This document shows positions 25,462 through 34,790 of a stretch of DNA of 64,000 nucleotides, piece after piece. The first letter of the stretch is position 1, and every line of letters begins with the position of its first letter. This stretch comes from Chryseobacterium arthrosphaerae (GTDB lineage Bacteria; Bacteroidota; Bacteroidia; Flavobacteriales; Weeksellaceae), in the NCBI RefSeq assembly GCF_001684965.1, contig NZ_MAYG01000001.1, forward strand, positions 2,480,001 to 2,544,000, given 5' to 3'. The translations under genes were made by a program, and so were the position numbers. Below the pieces are notes generated by a model, which was given only the letters and a program-made list of their open reading frames with translations, was not told the origin of the DNA and did no database searches.

Positions 25462-26532
25462 TTAATTTTTATAGAATCCATTAGTTCCGATTCCTGCAGT
25501 GAAATTTCTTAATAAATTACCGTTAACAGCATCATAAACATTTACTTTACCATCTGTTGTATAGTTTGCATCCGCTGCAAAAATTTTACCGTCAATTACA
25601 TTAAATCCATAAACATCACCTACAGCCGTTGCAACAGGTTTTACCGGAATAGTTGAAGATCCGATAGTCATTGCATAGATCTTATTTGTATTGGTGATAA
25701 AATAAAATCTATCATTATCAGCGCTAAGCTTTTGTACTTTTGGTATTGCCGTCAAAGTTGTTGTTTCATAAGTTCCATTGGCGGTGTTAATTTTATAAAT
25801 GAATGAATTAGTATCACCCGAAACCAGTACATAAGCATTTCCTTTATATGAAATAAGGTCTCTGATAATTCCTTCATTGGGAAGATTTACTGTTTGGCTG
25901 ATTACATTTGTAGAAGGATTTACAATAGTAACAGTATATCCCGTTGGAATCGCATTCCAGTTGGCATCGTAGCCTACACCATCGGATTGTACTACAATGC
26001 TGCCATTTGCTTCAACTACTTTTTCAGCAGCATTTGTAAGATCAATACTTTTTACGAAAGAGTTATCTGAAATATTATAAATATTAAGTTTTCTCTTATG
26101 TGTATCAAAATTACTATTAGTTACATAATATTGTTTTCCTGAAAAAGCAATATATCTTGCTCCGTCAAGGTTTGAGGTTACAGTAGTCTGCTTCTTGAAT
26201 GTATAGCGATCTACAATGTCAATTTTATTCGGGATATTAGAAACCAAATAAGCACGGTCTCCATTGAAACCTATACTTTGAAGTACCTTCCCTAATGGCT
26301 CATTATTATTATTTACGCCATAGATCTTATTAAATACCGTTGCAAGATTATTGCTGATATAAGAAACTTCAGAAGTTGTCGTTGTAAACCCACCTTCGTT
26401 GGAAATAATCACTCCGGAGTCAAATCTAAGTGTTCCGTCAATTGTTTCTTCAAAACTACTGTCAGTGCTACATGAAACGTTGAAAAGTAACATGGAAGCA
26501 GCTACAAGAGATAAAATTTTTCTAATATTCAT
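25462..26532 (-). CDS. Beta-propeller lipoprotein, BtuG-like
   Basis: 356-aa lipoprotein with lipobox NVSC (Cys21). Residues about 30-350 form a beta-propeller of YncE/DUF5074-like blades, for example YLVSNIPNKIDIVDRYTF, then YNISDNSFVKSIDL. In Bacteroides, BtuG is a surface seven-bladed propeller lipoprotein that binds cobalamin and hands it to BtuB. This gene lies 17 bp after a BtuB-like receptor under a cobalamin riboswitch, so the same role is likely. Sequence identity to BtuG cannot be measured here. Confidence 0.7.
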   Translation of the reverse strand: MNIRKILSLVAASMLLFNVSCSTDSSFEETIDGTLRFDSGVIISNEGGFTTTTSEVSYISNNLATVFNKIYGVNNNNEPLGKVLQSIGFNGDRAYLVSNIPNKIDIVDRYTFKKQTTVTSNLDGARYIAFSGKQYYVTNSNFDTHKRKLNIYNISDNSFVKSIDLTNAAEKVVEANGSIVVQSDGVGYDANWNAIPTGYTVTIVNPSTNVISQTVNLPNEGIIRDLISYKGNAYVLVSGDTNSFIYKINTANGTYETTTLTAIPKVQKLSADNDRFYFITNTNKIYAMTIGSSTIPVKPVATAVGDVYGFNVIDGKIFAADANYTTDGKVNVYDAVNGNLLRNFTAGIGTNGFYKN

Positions 26533-26549
26533 ATGTAAATTAATTTATT

Positions 26550-28391
26550 CTAAAAATTGATATTTAAATTGATACTGTAATTTCTTTTAGGTAACGGATA
26601 AGAAAGCATTGTATAATATGTTTCATTAAGAATATTATTAACTTTAAATCCTATCGTATAATTTTTAAAAACAGTTGCTTCTACCCCGGCATTCAGTACA
26701 AAATAGGGAGTGAGAGCATAAGCTTTTGTCTCATTAGAGTCGGTATAAGTTGATCCGTTAAACATCCCCTGCACATATAATTTCATAAAATCATAATGAT
26801 AATCTATATTTCCGGTAAATTTATGTAAGGGAACATACATCAATTGCTTTTGAATATCGAGATCTGTTGACCTGGTATAGGAATATCCCAGATTAGATTT
26901 CAAAATATGCTTTCCAAACTGTTTTTCTAATTCCAACTGAGTTTCCAGTCCATATGCTTCCACTCTATTAGTATTGGAAGCAGCATAATATCCGGCAGGA
27001 GTTTGGAGCCAACGGATCATATCCTGAATTTTCATATAATAAGGAGCTACAGAAAGTTTAAAGACTCCCATTTTAAAAAGGTTTCTCAACTCAAATTGAT
27101 AAGAGGTTTCAGGTTTTAAATCTTTATTTCCTCCCAGAGCCCAATACAAATCATTAAATGAAGGCGCTCTGAAATTTCTTGAAACATTTAATTCCAGCTC
27201 ATACCATTTTGCTGTATTCCATTTTCCTGAGAAAGAAAATAAAGTTGGCGAACTTATGTCTTCAACAAAATCTTTTTTAATTCCAGCTTCAAAACGTAAA
27301 TCCTTTGTTGGGAAATAACGAAGTAAGGCCGAAACAGCCCCTGCATTCCTACTAATATCTCCAATTCCTGAACTCCCCTCTCCTTTTCCTTTATTGGTCT
27401 GAAATTCACCAATAATATTGATATTCCATTTTGAATTTAGAAAATAATTGAAATCGTTTTTTAAAATATAGTTTTTTCCTGTTCCTCCACTACTTGCAGG
27501 CTTGCCAAGAGTACCAAAATATTGAAAATTCTCTTCTGTGTAAGCAGCCCTGAATGAATTACTGAATTTTGTATTATTCCAATCCCATGAAACAAGACTC
27601 CGAAGATTCTGAGTTTCATACTTTGTTTTATTTTCCAGATCTCCGAAATGAACAGGATAATGTTGTTTTCCATCAAAAATCTCTGATATCCAGGAAACCT
27701 GATGTTTCGGAGCTATCTTATAGGCAACTGCTATATTAATATTAGTATTATAATACTGTCCATTATCATTGTTATAAATTTTTCTGTAATCTTCCTCAAC
27801 TGTATAATCGTTTTTACTTATCGAGTGATTTCCCGAAACCTTAAAACTGAACTTATCATTACTGTAAGAACCTTTCACAAAGTTATTATAGGTATTAAAA
27901 GATGCTACCTCAGAAAATAGGGCCCCGTGAAAACCTTTATTAAAATCAAGGGTATTATTGAGGTGAATACTCCCGCCAATGGCTCCGCTGCCGTAGATAA
28001 CACTCCCTCCGCCAGCTTTTATTCCGATCTGGTCATAGCCGAACGCAGCAATATTATTGATATCTCCCTGTCCTAAAAAATTAGAGTTGATATTAATGCC
28101 GTTCCATACAAAAGCAGTCTGCTGAGCAGTAGTTCCTCTGAAAGATGGAGAAGAAACCGCTCCACGGCCATTTTCTTTAATATAAACCTGAGATTGAAAT
28201 CTGAGAAGTTCGGAAAGGTTGGTTGAGTTTTTTTCAACTTCTTCTGCTGAGATGGTTTTTACAGGATGAAAGAGCTTCACTCTGCTCATCTGATTGTCGA
28301 AAACATAAATAGTATCTATGGTCTTCTCCTGTGCTAAAAGAAAACAGCCATAAGACGAAAAAAACAGTACTAAAGATCTTTTTATACCCAT
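26550..28391 (-). CDS. btuB: TonB-dependent receptor, cobalamin transporter BtuB
   Basis: 613-aa outer-membrane beta-barrel with a signal peptide and a plug domain at about residues 45-150: LSELLRFQSQVYIKENGRGA, SFRGTTAQQTAFVWNG and VIYGSGAIGGSIHL. The barrel ends with the outer-membrane signature PKRNYSINLNINF. No carboxypeptidase-like N-terminal domain. A cobalamin riboswitch and a strong promoter lie directly upstream, so B12 uptake is the likely job. The SD-like GGAGG is 14 bp before the ATG. Co-operonic BtuG-like lipoprotein follows. Confidence 0.85.
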   Translation of the reverse strand: MGIKRSLVLFFSSYGCFLLAQEKTIDTIYVFDNQMSRVKLFHPVKTISAEEVEKNSTNLSELLRFQSQVYIKENGRGAVSSPSFRGTTAQQTAFVWNGININSNFLGQGDINNIAAFGYDQIGIKAGGGSVIYGSGAIGGSIHLNNTLDFNKGFHGALFSEVASFNTYNNFVKGSYSNDKFSFKVSGNHSISKNDYTVEEDYRKIYNNDNGQYYNTNINIAVAYKIAPKHQVSWISEIFDGKQHYPVHFGDLENKTKYETQNLRSLVSWDWNNTKFSNSFRAAYTEENFQYFGTLGKPASSGGTGKNYILKNDFNYFLNSKWNINIIGEFQTNKGKGEGSSGIGDISRNAGAVSALLRYFPTKDLRFEAGIKKDFVEDISSPTLFSFSGKWNTAKWYELELNVSRNFRAPSFNDLYWALGGNKDLKPETSYQFELRNLFKMGVFKLSVAPYYMKIQDMIRWLQTPAGYYAASNTNRVEAYGLETQLELEKQFGKHILKSNLGYSYTRSTDLDIQKQLMYVPLHKFTGNIDYHYDFMKLYVQGMFNGSTYTDSNETKAYALTPYFVLNAGVEATVFKNYTIGFKVNNILNETYYTMLSYPLPKRNYSINLNINF

Positions 28392-28439
28392 ATTCTTTTA
28401 CTTTTCCTCCGAAAGCAATATGTTTTTTAAATTATAATT

Positions 28440-28566
28440 CCGGCAGGTCTCCTGACTTTCGCTTTCTGCACCTTCCCGTTTTCACAGTGGTTTTTTACAG
28501 AAATTTTTATTGCGATCTACAGTTGCGGGGACAGTCCGGGAGTTACACCCGATTCCCTTTTCATTC
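28440..28566 (-). ncRNA. Cobalamin riboswitch upstream of btuB
   Basis: Read on the minus strand the leader holds the expected B12 elements in order: AAAAGGGAA and GGTGTAACTC, then CCGGACTGTCCCCGCAACTG, a variant CCACTG, then the B12 box AGTCAGGAGACCTGCC (28442-28457 complement). The box ends about 50 bp before the btuB ATG, leaving room for an SD-sequestering stem. High cobalamin is expected to switch off btuB and the following lipoprotein gene. Confidence 0.93.
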
Positions 28567-28592
28567 CAAAATACTGGAAACCAAAATTTTTG

Positions 28593-28622
28593 CAAAGATA
28601 GTTTTTTATATGTATTGGACAA
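28593..28622 (-). promoter_or_regulatory. btuB operon promoter
   Basis: Minus-strand TTG (28620-28622), 19 bp, TATCTTTG (28593-28600): a near-perfect TTG-N19-TAnnTTTG promoter about 30 bp before the riboswitch core. Confidence 0.8.
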
Positions 28623-28734
28623 AAACCAGACATATCGCCCAAAGCACTATGTTTTTCCGACATATATACAAAAGAGCAGCTGCTCTCATTACTGAAAACA
28701 GCTGTTCATACCACTACTTGTATTTAATATGAAA

Positions 28735-30048
28735 TTATTTTTTGATGAATTTATAAGTCTGCTGTTTTCCTCTTTTTACCGAATATTGAAGAATATAATC
28801 CCCATTGGATAAAGATGATACATCAATACGGTCTTCTACAGCATCATATGATTTTACTTTTTGTCCTGCCATATTATATATTTCCGCCTTTTCAATTTTT
28901 TCTGTTCCCTTGAAATACAGGATATCAGCAACAGGATTAGGATAAATACTTATTGTATTTTTATCTTTTAATAGTTCTTTGGTAGACAGGTAGCTGGTAA
29001 GATCCAGATAAAAAGCAACCATCTGATTGGAAGAATCGGTCCCCATACCTGCAATTTTCTTTCCGTCCTGGGAAATGGCAAGAGGCAGCCCCATCGTTAC
29101 CCCGTTGGTATTAATACCTAATCCTACTGCATAATCATTAAGATTAATACGTCCGCTTTCCGATGTCCAGATAAAACCTTCTCCTGACATTGGCGGTGCT
29201 CCGAATGCCCTGTAATAGCCAATGACTTTTGTACCGTCTGCAGAAATTCCTGTAGCGCCTCCTTTGAAGAAGAATGAGGCATTGGGATGCGTTATATAAG
29301 TAAGCCCGTTTGTAGCATTCCAGACATAGGGATTAGGGTTTCCGGCTCCTATAATCGTGTTTCCGTCCGCAGAAATGCCCCCTGCTTCACCTACGTTATT
29401 CCCGTTACCATCTGTAATGAAGGTCTCGGCTCCATCTACCCATTTTGCACCGCTTCTTGTTCCTGTTGGTTCATCCTGCCATCCTACAATCACCATTCCG
29501 TTGGCACTTATGGCATTTGCCCTTGAACTTCTTCCCGGTACTATACTTCCCAGGTCTACCATTCCGCCGGTTTCATCCCATTTCACGGCATGTGCATTGG
29601 CTGCAGTAAGAAAGCCCAGCCCTACAATCGTATTTCCGTCCGTTGACATTCCCCATGTAGAGCTTACACTCCCATCCCAGCCGGTAGGTACAAGGCCTCC
29701 CCTGTTTACCCATGTGGAAGTTGCTATATCATAAGTTGATATTTCATTAAATCCTGTTGCGGTATTGGTAACTGAAGAGGCTATTTTCTTTCCGTCATTA
29801 GAAACAACGGTTCTTCCTGCAGCCGGATATCCGTTGGAGATCATTCCTATCTGTTCAAGTCCTCCGGCGGCAGTCCATTTATATATTCCGCCGGCACTGG
29901 TATGCATACTCACGATTCCACTGTCAGAAACTGAGCCTACATTATAATTTCCCAAGCCCATTACCGTAAGCTGTGCTTCCGCAATATTAAAATTAAGAAA
30001 GAAATAAGCCGCCAATACTTTCATTGACATTTTGTAAATTTTTCTCAT
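28735..30048 (-). CDS. T9SS-sorted HAF-repeat protein
   Basis: 437 aa; N-terminal signal peptide (about residues 7-26; the start may be the first, seventh or ninth codon). The mature part has several HAF-type extracellular repeats of about 45-60 residues with GISADGNTIIGAG, GMSTDGNTIVGLG and AISQDGKKIAGMG motifs. The C-terminus is a type A T9SS sorting domain (SIYPNPVADILYF ... YKFIKK). It is exported through the T9SS and probably attached to the surface. Function unknown. It lies 110 bp upstream of the btuB promoter and shares orientation, but the gap suggests a separate transcript. Confidence 0.85.
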   Translation of the reverse strand: MRKIYKMSMKVLAAYFFLNFNIAEAQLTVMGLGNYNVGSVSDSGIVSMHTSAGGIYKWTAAGGLEQIGMISNGYPAAGRTVVSNDGKKIASSVTNTATGFNEISTYDIATSTWVNRGGLVPTGWDGSVSSTWGMSTDGNTIVGLGFLTAANAHAVKWDETGGMVDLGSIVPGRSSRANAISANGMVIVGWQDEPTGTRSGAKWVDGAETFITDGNGNNVGEAGGISADGNTIIGAGNPNPYVWNATNGLTYITHPNASFFFKGGATGISADGTKVIGYYRAFGAPPMSGEGFIWTSESGRINLNDYAVGLGINTNGVTMGLPLAISQDGKKIAGMGTDSSNQMVAFYLDLTSYLSTKELLKDKNTISIYPNPVADILYFKGTEKIEKAEIYNMAGQKVKSYDAVEDRIDVSSLSNGDYILQYSVKRGKQQTYKFIKK

Positions 30049-30260
30049 ATATTATTATATTTAGTATTTGAAATTATTGAAAACAATATTAATCTTATAT
30101 TTACCAAAATAAAAGAATTTGACTTTCACAATTCATGAATTTCAAAAGAATTAAAAACATAAAACACTGATAACAAACGACATAAAAACAATCCGTTTTG
30201 AAGACAGATTTCAGAAGAATCATTCAAAAAAAATTAAAAAGCAATATATTATCCGTAAAA

Positions 30261-31856
30261 ATGACTGAAAGTAGTAGACGGGTTTTAGGGTTGCTGTTTA
30301 TATTGTATTCCATCGTCATCAATGGACAATCCGGTCCCGACTTCAATATTCTGGCAGATAAGGCCTTCCAGAAACTCTATCAGAATCCTGACGACTGCAT
30401 CAGCTATTCACAGGGGCTTCTTGTAAGTGATCAGGGAACGGAGCATAAAATAATACTTCAGAACATCATTTCGCAAGCTTTTGCCATGAAAGGTGACTAC
30501 GTACAGTCTGTCAATATTTATTCTCAAAAAGAAGATGCCGGTCTGAAGAAAGATCTTTCTTATTTCTTACAGGTTTTTGGAGATTACAGCCTTGCAGATC
30601 AATATCAGAATCTGGGATTGTATAGCCAGTCAAAGAAAATTATTACGGCCCTTTTATCTGATTCCAGGCTACTGAAAAGTACGGATCCGAAATTAAAAAC
30701 AACAGCTGCCAAGCTTTTCCAATTGCAGGCTATCAACTTTGGAATCAATAAAAATTATCGTGCAGGATTGGAAAATCTTGCTAAAAGCGATCAATACCTG
30801 AACCATCATGACGAAGAGAGCAGGATCATTAGGATTGAAAACAATATCTTCCGTTCTTCCTATCTGATGAGACAAAATAACCCGGAAGACTCTAAACAGC
30901 TCATAGAACATGTGATTTCAGATCTTGAACAAAGGAAAAACTCTCCTTTCCTTCTCAGTTTAGCCTATGAAAGCTTATCCCGGTATTATTTTTTAAAACA
31001 GGATTATAAAACATCAGCTGAAAAACTGGAAACCGGACTCTCATTGATCGAAAAACTTCCTTTCAACAATTTAAAAATAAAAATCTATGAATCTCTTTCA
31101 AGGAATTATTTTGCTCTCCATGACGATGTGAAGTATCACCAATACAATAAATCCTATACTGATCTGAAGACCCAGAACGATGCTCATACAAGAGAAGGAA
31201 TACGGTATATTGTAAAACTCATGGAAACCAATCAGAACAAAAACCTTGAATTTCAGAAGCAGAATTACTTAGGATCACTTTGGTTCTTCATCCTTACCTT
31301 ACTTTTGATCATCATTGGATTGCTGGTCTTTTTTCTGATCATCAGAAACAAAAATAAAGACTTAAAAAAGCAATTTGATTTTTTTGAAAAGCAGAGCCAA
31401 CTGAAACAGAAAAACAACTCTGTAACAAACAGTTCAACAGAAAAGGCTGAAGTGCTGGAAAAAGTCCAGGGTAAAGACTCCGGCAAAATTTCAAAGGAAA
31501 AAGAGGAAGAAATTCTCCGTAAACTCGAGGAATTCGAACAGTCTGACCGTTATCTGAACAAAAGTATGTCACTTTCCGCACTTTCTTCTCAAATGGAGAT
31601 CAATACCAAATACCTTTCGGAAGTCATTAATACCAGCAAAGGAAAGAATTTCAACGGGTATATTAATGAATTAAGAATCAATCATATTGCTCACCTTCTG
31701 AGGACAGAACCGTCGTTTCTTAATTATAAAGTAAGTTATCTGGCTGAATATTCGGGATTTTCATCGCACAGTGCCTTTACTACGGTTTTCAAATCAGTTA
31801 CCGGAATGTCTCCCAATGCCTATATTCAGGAAATCAGCAAAAACAAAACATCATGA
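30261..31856 (+). CDS. TPR-transmembrane-AraC regulator
   Basis: 531 aa from MTESSRRVLGLLF; the longer frame starts at 30198 with a polar segment. A signal peptide or membrane anchor is followed by about 300 residues of tetratricopeptide-like helices, one strong membrane segment (about 335-358), a linker rich in Lys, Glu and Gln (about 370-430), and a C-terminal AraC-type DNA-binding domain (SLSALSSQMEINTKYLSEVI, then YSGFSSHSAFTTVFKSVTG). This is the exo-sensor/TPR plus HTH plan known in flavobacteria. It overlaps its neighbour by 4 bp. Confidence 0.88.
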   Translation: MTESSRRVLGLLFILYSIVINGQSGPDFNILADKAFQKLYQNPDDCISYSQGLLVSDQGTEHKIILQNIISQAFAMKGDYVQSVNIYSQKEDAGLKKDLSYFLQVFGDYSLADQYQNLGLYSQSKKIITALLSDSRLLKSTDPKLKTTAAKLFQLQAINFGINKNYRAGLENLAKSDQYLNHHDEESRIIRIENNIFRSSYLMRQNNPEDSKQLIEHVISDLEQRKNSPFLLSLAYESLSRYYFLKQDYKTSAEKLETGLSLIEKLPFNNLKIKIYESLSRNYFALHDDVKYHQYNKSYTDLKTQNDAHTREGIRYIVKLMETNQNKNLEFQKQNYLGSLWFFILTLLLIIIGLLVFFLIIRNKNKDLKKQFDFFEKQSQLKQKNNSVTNSSTEKAEVLEKVQGKDSGKISKEKEEEILRKLEEFEQSDRYLNKSMSLSALSSQMEINTKYLSEVINTSKGKNFNGYINELRINHIAHLLRTEPSFLNYKVSYLAEYSGFSSHSAFTTVFKSVTGMSPNAYIQEISKNKTS

Positions 31857-32980
31857 AGCATGTCTTTACAATAATTGCCTGCCTTTGCTTTTGTATCTTT
31901 ATGAAGGCGCAACCTGGCGGAAATAATACCGTTATAAAAAAAGCCCGTCTTGAAATTTATGATAACCCTGACAACGCCATACGGATCGGAAAAAATTTAT
32001 TAAAAAAGAACAATGATGTCAACGCTTCCATTGAAATATATATCCTGCTTTCAACGGCCAATATTGCCAAGAGGGACTTTAATGAATCCTTGAAATACAT
32101 TTTAAAAGCTAAAGAACTTTCACAAAAAATAAATGATCCTAAAAAGCAGGCCAGCGTTCTGGTGATGGTTGCTATACAGTATCAGCAAATGGAACTTTTC
32201 AGCAAAAGCCTTGAAACCCTGAATGAAGCGGATCAGTATCTGGCTAAGATTCCGGAGAAAACACCGGAAAAGTACATAGAAACAGCCACAAGCTATGCCA
32301 TAAGAGGAATGATCTATAAAAGCCAGTCGAATTCTGAAATTGCCCTGGAAAAATTTTTGATCTCAATAGCCAATTTCGAAAAGGTACCTGTAAAGACAAC
32401 TACTTATTCCAATATGAGTGTTGTGTATTATAATATTGGTTACTGCTATCTCAACCTGGATCAGATTGATAAGGCACAACAGGCATTTGTACAATCCATC
32501 AGTTATGCCCGGAAAAACCATGCTAAAAGTCTGGAAGCATTTGCCCTGAAAGGAATGGCGGAAGTACACAAACAGAAACGTGAAAACCAGACAGCGCTGG
32601 ATCTTCTGCTAAAGGCTGAAAACCTCAGCAGAAATACCGGCGATATTATCCTCAATGAAGGAATTTATAAGGAAATGGCAGATAATTATCTGGCAATGGG
32701 AAAACAGGACCTGTACCAGTTTTATAATAAGAAATACTTTGAGATGCACTTCAAAAGGAAGCAAAATGAACTGGCTTCCATTAATCAGTCTATAGATAAC
32801 TATAATAAAGAAAGTGCTGTAAAAAGCAAAAAACTGAAATCTTATTACCGCTCTGTGAAAATTATTGCCGGTATTACCGGAATCCTGATCATCAGTGTTT
32901 TGTTATATTTTATTTTGAAAATAAGAAAACAAAACAGGACCTATCAAAAGGATATACAGCAAATGATCCGCACACTATAG
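31853..32980 (+). CDS. TPR membrane protein, regulator-like without DNA-binding domain
   Basis: 375 aa, coupled to the preceding gene by an ATGA overlap. It has a signal peptide, TPR-like helices similar in spacing to the partner, and one C-terminal membrane segment (about 335-358), but ends 17 residues after it, with no AraC domain. So it looks like a paralogue of the regulator cut off after the membrane helix. It may be a partner or decoy sensor. A strong terminator follows. Confidence 0.75.
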   Translation: MKHVFTIIACLCFCIFMKAQPGGNNTVIKKARLEIYDNPDNAIRIGKNLLKKNNDVNASIEIYILLSTANIAKRDFNESLKYILKAKELSQKINDPKKQASVLVMVAIQYQQMELFSKSLETLNEADQYLAKIPEKTPEKYIETATSYAIRGMIYKSQSNSEIALEKFLISIANFEKVPVKTTTYSNMSVVYYNIGYCYLNLDQIDKAQQAFVQSISYARKNHAKSLEAFALKGMAEVHKQKRENQTALDLLLKAENLSRNTGDIILNEGIYKEMADNYLAMGKQDLYQFYNKKYFEMHFKRKQNELASINQSIDNYNKESAVKSKKLKSYYRSVKIIAGITGILIISVLLYFILKIRKQNRTYQKDIQQMIRTL

Positions 32981-32990
32981 CATCTAAATA

Positions 32991-33020
32991 AAAAGACATT
33001 CCCGCAGGAATGTCTTTTTT
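32991..33020. terminator. Bidirectional terminator
   Basis: AAAAGACATTCC, loop CGCA, GGAATGTCTTTT, ending in T6 on the plus strand and T-rich on the minus strand. It separates the converging TPR and phosphatase genes. Confidence 0.88.
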
Positions 33021-33038
33021 GTATCGTTTATATTCAAT

Positions 33039-34685
33039 TTACTGACCCATAACTTCCGTGATAGGATTTCCTACACTTCCGCTTGGGAACTGAATTTTCA
33101 GTAAAGAAGAGACAGTAGGGGCAATATCAGTCATATGATAAGCCTTGTTACTTTCTCCCTGCTTCACCCCCCATCCCATGAAGATCAAAGGAATGTGTGA
33201 ATCGTAAGAGTTCCATACGCTGTGCGTAGTTCCTGTTTTCGAATATGGAGGAAGCATAGAATCATGAGAGATCAGCTGGATATCCCCGCTTCTCTGTCTG
33301 TTGATTCCATTGATAATTCTTTGTTTGATCGGTTCCGGAATGCTTGATTCCTGTACTTTATCTACAGAAACGGCATAGAGAACGGTAGGATCTTTTTCAA
33401 GCTCTTTTACAGTGTAATTTCTTACATCATCCAATTCAAGTTTAGCATCTGCCAGCACTTTTCTGTCAAAATAAATCTGATAGTTATCGATTGCGTTGAT
33501 CAGTTTATCGGCTCCGAATTTATCTTTCAGCTTCTGGTTAAGGTTCTTTTCTGCATCTTCGCCAAAGAAACCTGTCGGGATCTTATGTTCTTTAAGGAAA
33601 CCTACAGAATGTGCTCCACCATGGTCAGCAGAAAGGAAAACGGTATATTCACCTTTTCCAACTTTTGAATCCAGGTATTTGAAGAATTCCGCCAGATCCT
33701 GATCCAGCCTGATGTAAACATCTTCCACCTCAATAGAATTGGGACCGAATTTATGCCCTGCATAATCCGTAGAGGCAAGGTTGATCGCTAAAAAGTCTGT
33801 AATATTATCTCCACCCAGTTTTTCGCCTTCTACAGAAGCTTCCGCCAGCTTCAGTGTCAATGTATTTCCGAAAGGAGTATATCGGATATTGTCTTTTTTG
33901 GTCTGATAATCCTGAGCTAAATTATTATAAGGGAAAGTAGGTGTTTTGGAGCTTCCCAGTAATCCTTCCCAAGGAGAATTGTCCGGTGCACTTTCTGTAT
34001 ACTGGCTGATAGGAAGTAAGGTATTCCAGCCGTTGGCTACCAGTTTCTCCGGTAAATTCTGAGCGTTGAAAGATTTTACCCACTGAGGAAGATCATTCAT
34101 GTACCATGTACTTGTAATGAAATTTCCGGTACTGTCATCAAACCAGAATGCTCCGTTGGGCGTGTGGCCTGCAGGAAGAATAGAGGCTCTGTCCTTCAAT
34201 GAAACCCCGATTACTTTTCCCTGAAAATTGGTTGCCAGTCTCAATTCATCGGTTACTGTAGTAGACCAAAGATTCTTCGGAGAGTGGCTTCCCGTTTTGA
34301 TATTGGTGGTTCCTACCGGCTGAACGTTCTCATCTGCTGTACAATATACGCCCTTTCCTGTTTCTTTGTCTGTCCAGTCATTTCCGGCAATTCCGTGAAT
34401 GGCAGGTACAGATCCCGTATAGATACATGTATGCCCCAAAGCGGTAATGGTAGGCACATAAGGGATGTGTACATTGTTTAAAGAATATCCTGTGTTCAGT
34501 AATCTTTTGAAACCGTCATTTCCATACTTACCATAAAAACGGTATAAATAATCCCAACGCATCTGGTCTACAACCAGTCCTACAACTAATTTCGGTCTTT
34601 CGAGTTGGGTATTTCTGTTCTTCTGTGCATTGATTGTAACTACGGACAAAAAAGTAGCTGCCGCAATTGAAATATTCCTAAGCAT
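33039..34685 (-). CDS. pafA: PafA-type alkaline phosphatase
   Basis: 548 aa with signal peptide (about 20 residues). Layout matches the flavobacterial PafA monoesterase: VVDQMRWDYLYRFYG (metal Asp), YVPTITALGHTC with Thr81 in the nucleophile place, GNDW with Asn102, VSLKDRA with Lys164 and Arg166 (spacing Thr-Asn 21, Asn-Lys 62, as in PafA), STDYAGHKFGP and FLSADHGGAHS for metal ligands, and GTTHSVWN with the last His. Periplasmic enzyme releasing phosphate from many esters, usually made even when phosphate is present. Confidence 0.92.
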   Translation of the reverse strand: MLRNISIAAATFLSVVTINAQKNRNTQLERPKLVVGLVVDQMRWDYLYRFYGKYGNDGFKRLLNTGYSLNNVHIPYVPTITALGHTCIYTGSVPAIHGIAGNDWTDKETGKGVYCTADENVQPVGTTNIKTGSHSPKNLWSTTVTDELRLATNFQGKVIGVSLKDRASILPAGHTPNGAFWFDDSTGNFITSTWYMNDLPQWVKSFNAQNLPEKLVANGWNTLLPISQYTESAPDNSPWEGLLGSSKTPTFPYNNLAQDYQTKKDNIRYTPFGNTLTLKLAEASVEGEKLGGDNITDFLAINLASTDYAGHKFGPNSIEVEDVYIRLDQDLAEFFKYLDSKVGKGEYTVFLSADHGGAHSVGFLKEHKIPTGFFGEDAEKNLNQKLKDKFGADKLINAIDNYQIYFDRKVLADAKLELDDVRNYTVKELEKDPTVLYAVSVDKVQESSIPEPIKQRIINGINRQRSGDIQLISHDSMLPPYSKTGTTHSVWNSYDSHIPLIFMGWGVKQGESNKAYHMTDIAPTVSSLLKIQFPSGSVGNPITEVMGQ

Positions 34686-34730
34686 CCAAGTAAAATTTTA
34701 TTGACCACAAATTTAAGGGTTTTGAAAGTT

Positions 34731-34758
34731 TTGGAGTGTGAAATTTTATTTAATTTTG
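34731..34758 (+). promoter_or_regulatory. Promoter of 34791-37319 operon
   Basis: TTG (34731-34733), 17 bp, TAATTTTG (34751-34758, matches TAnnTTTG), 33 bp before the ATG at 34791. Spacing is shorter than the usual 19-20. Confidence 0.45.
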
Positions 34759-34790
34759 AATTATTGTGCAATTCATCAATCTATTCCTCT

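Noticed and set aside
29357..29734. Plus-strand frame in the HAF-repeat gene
   Set aside because: Shadow; its Pro/Ser-rich make-up arises from the repeats read on the other strand.
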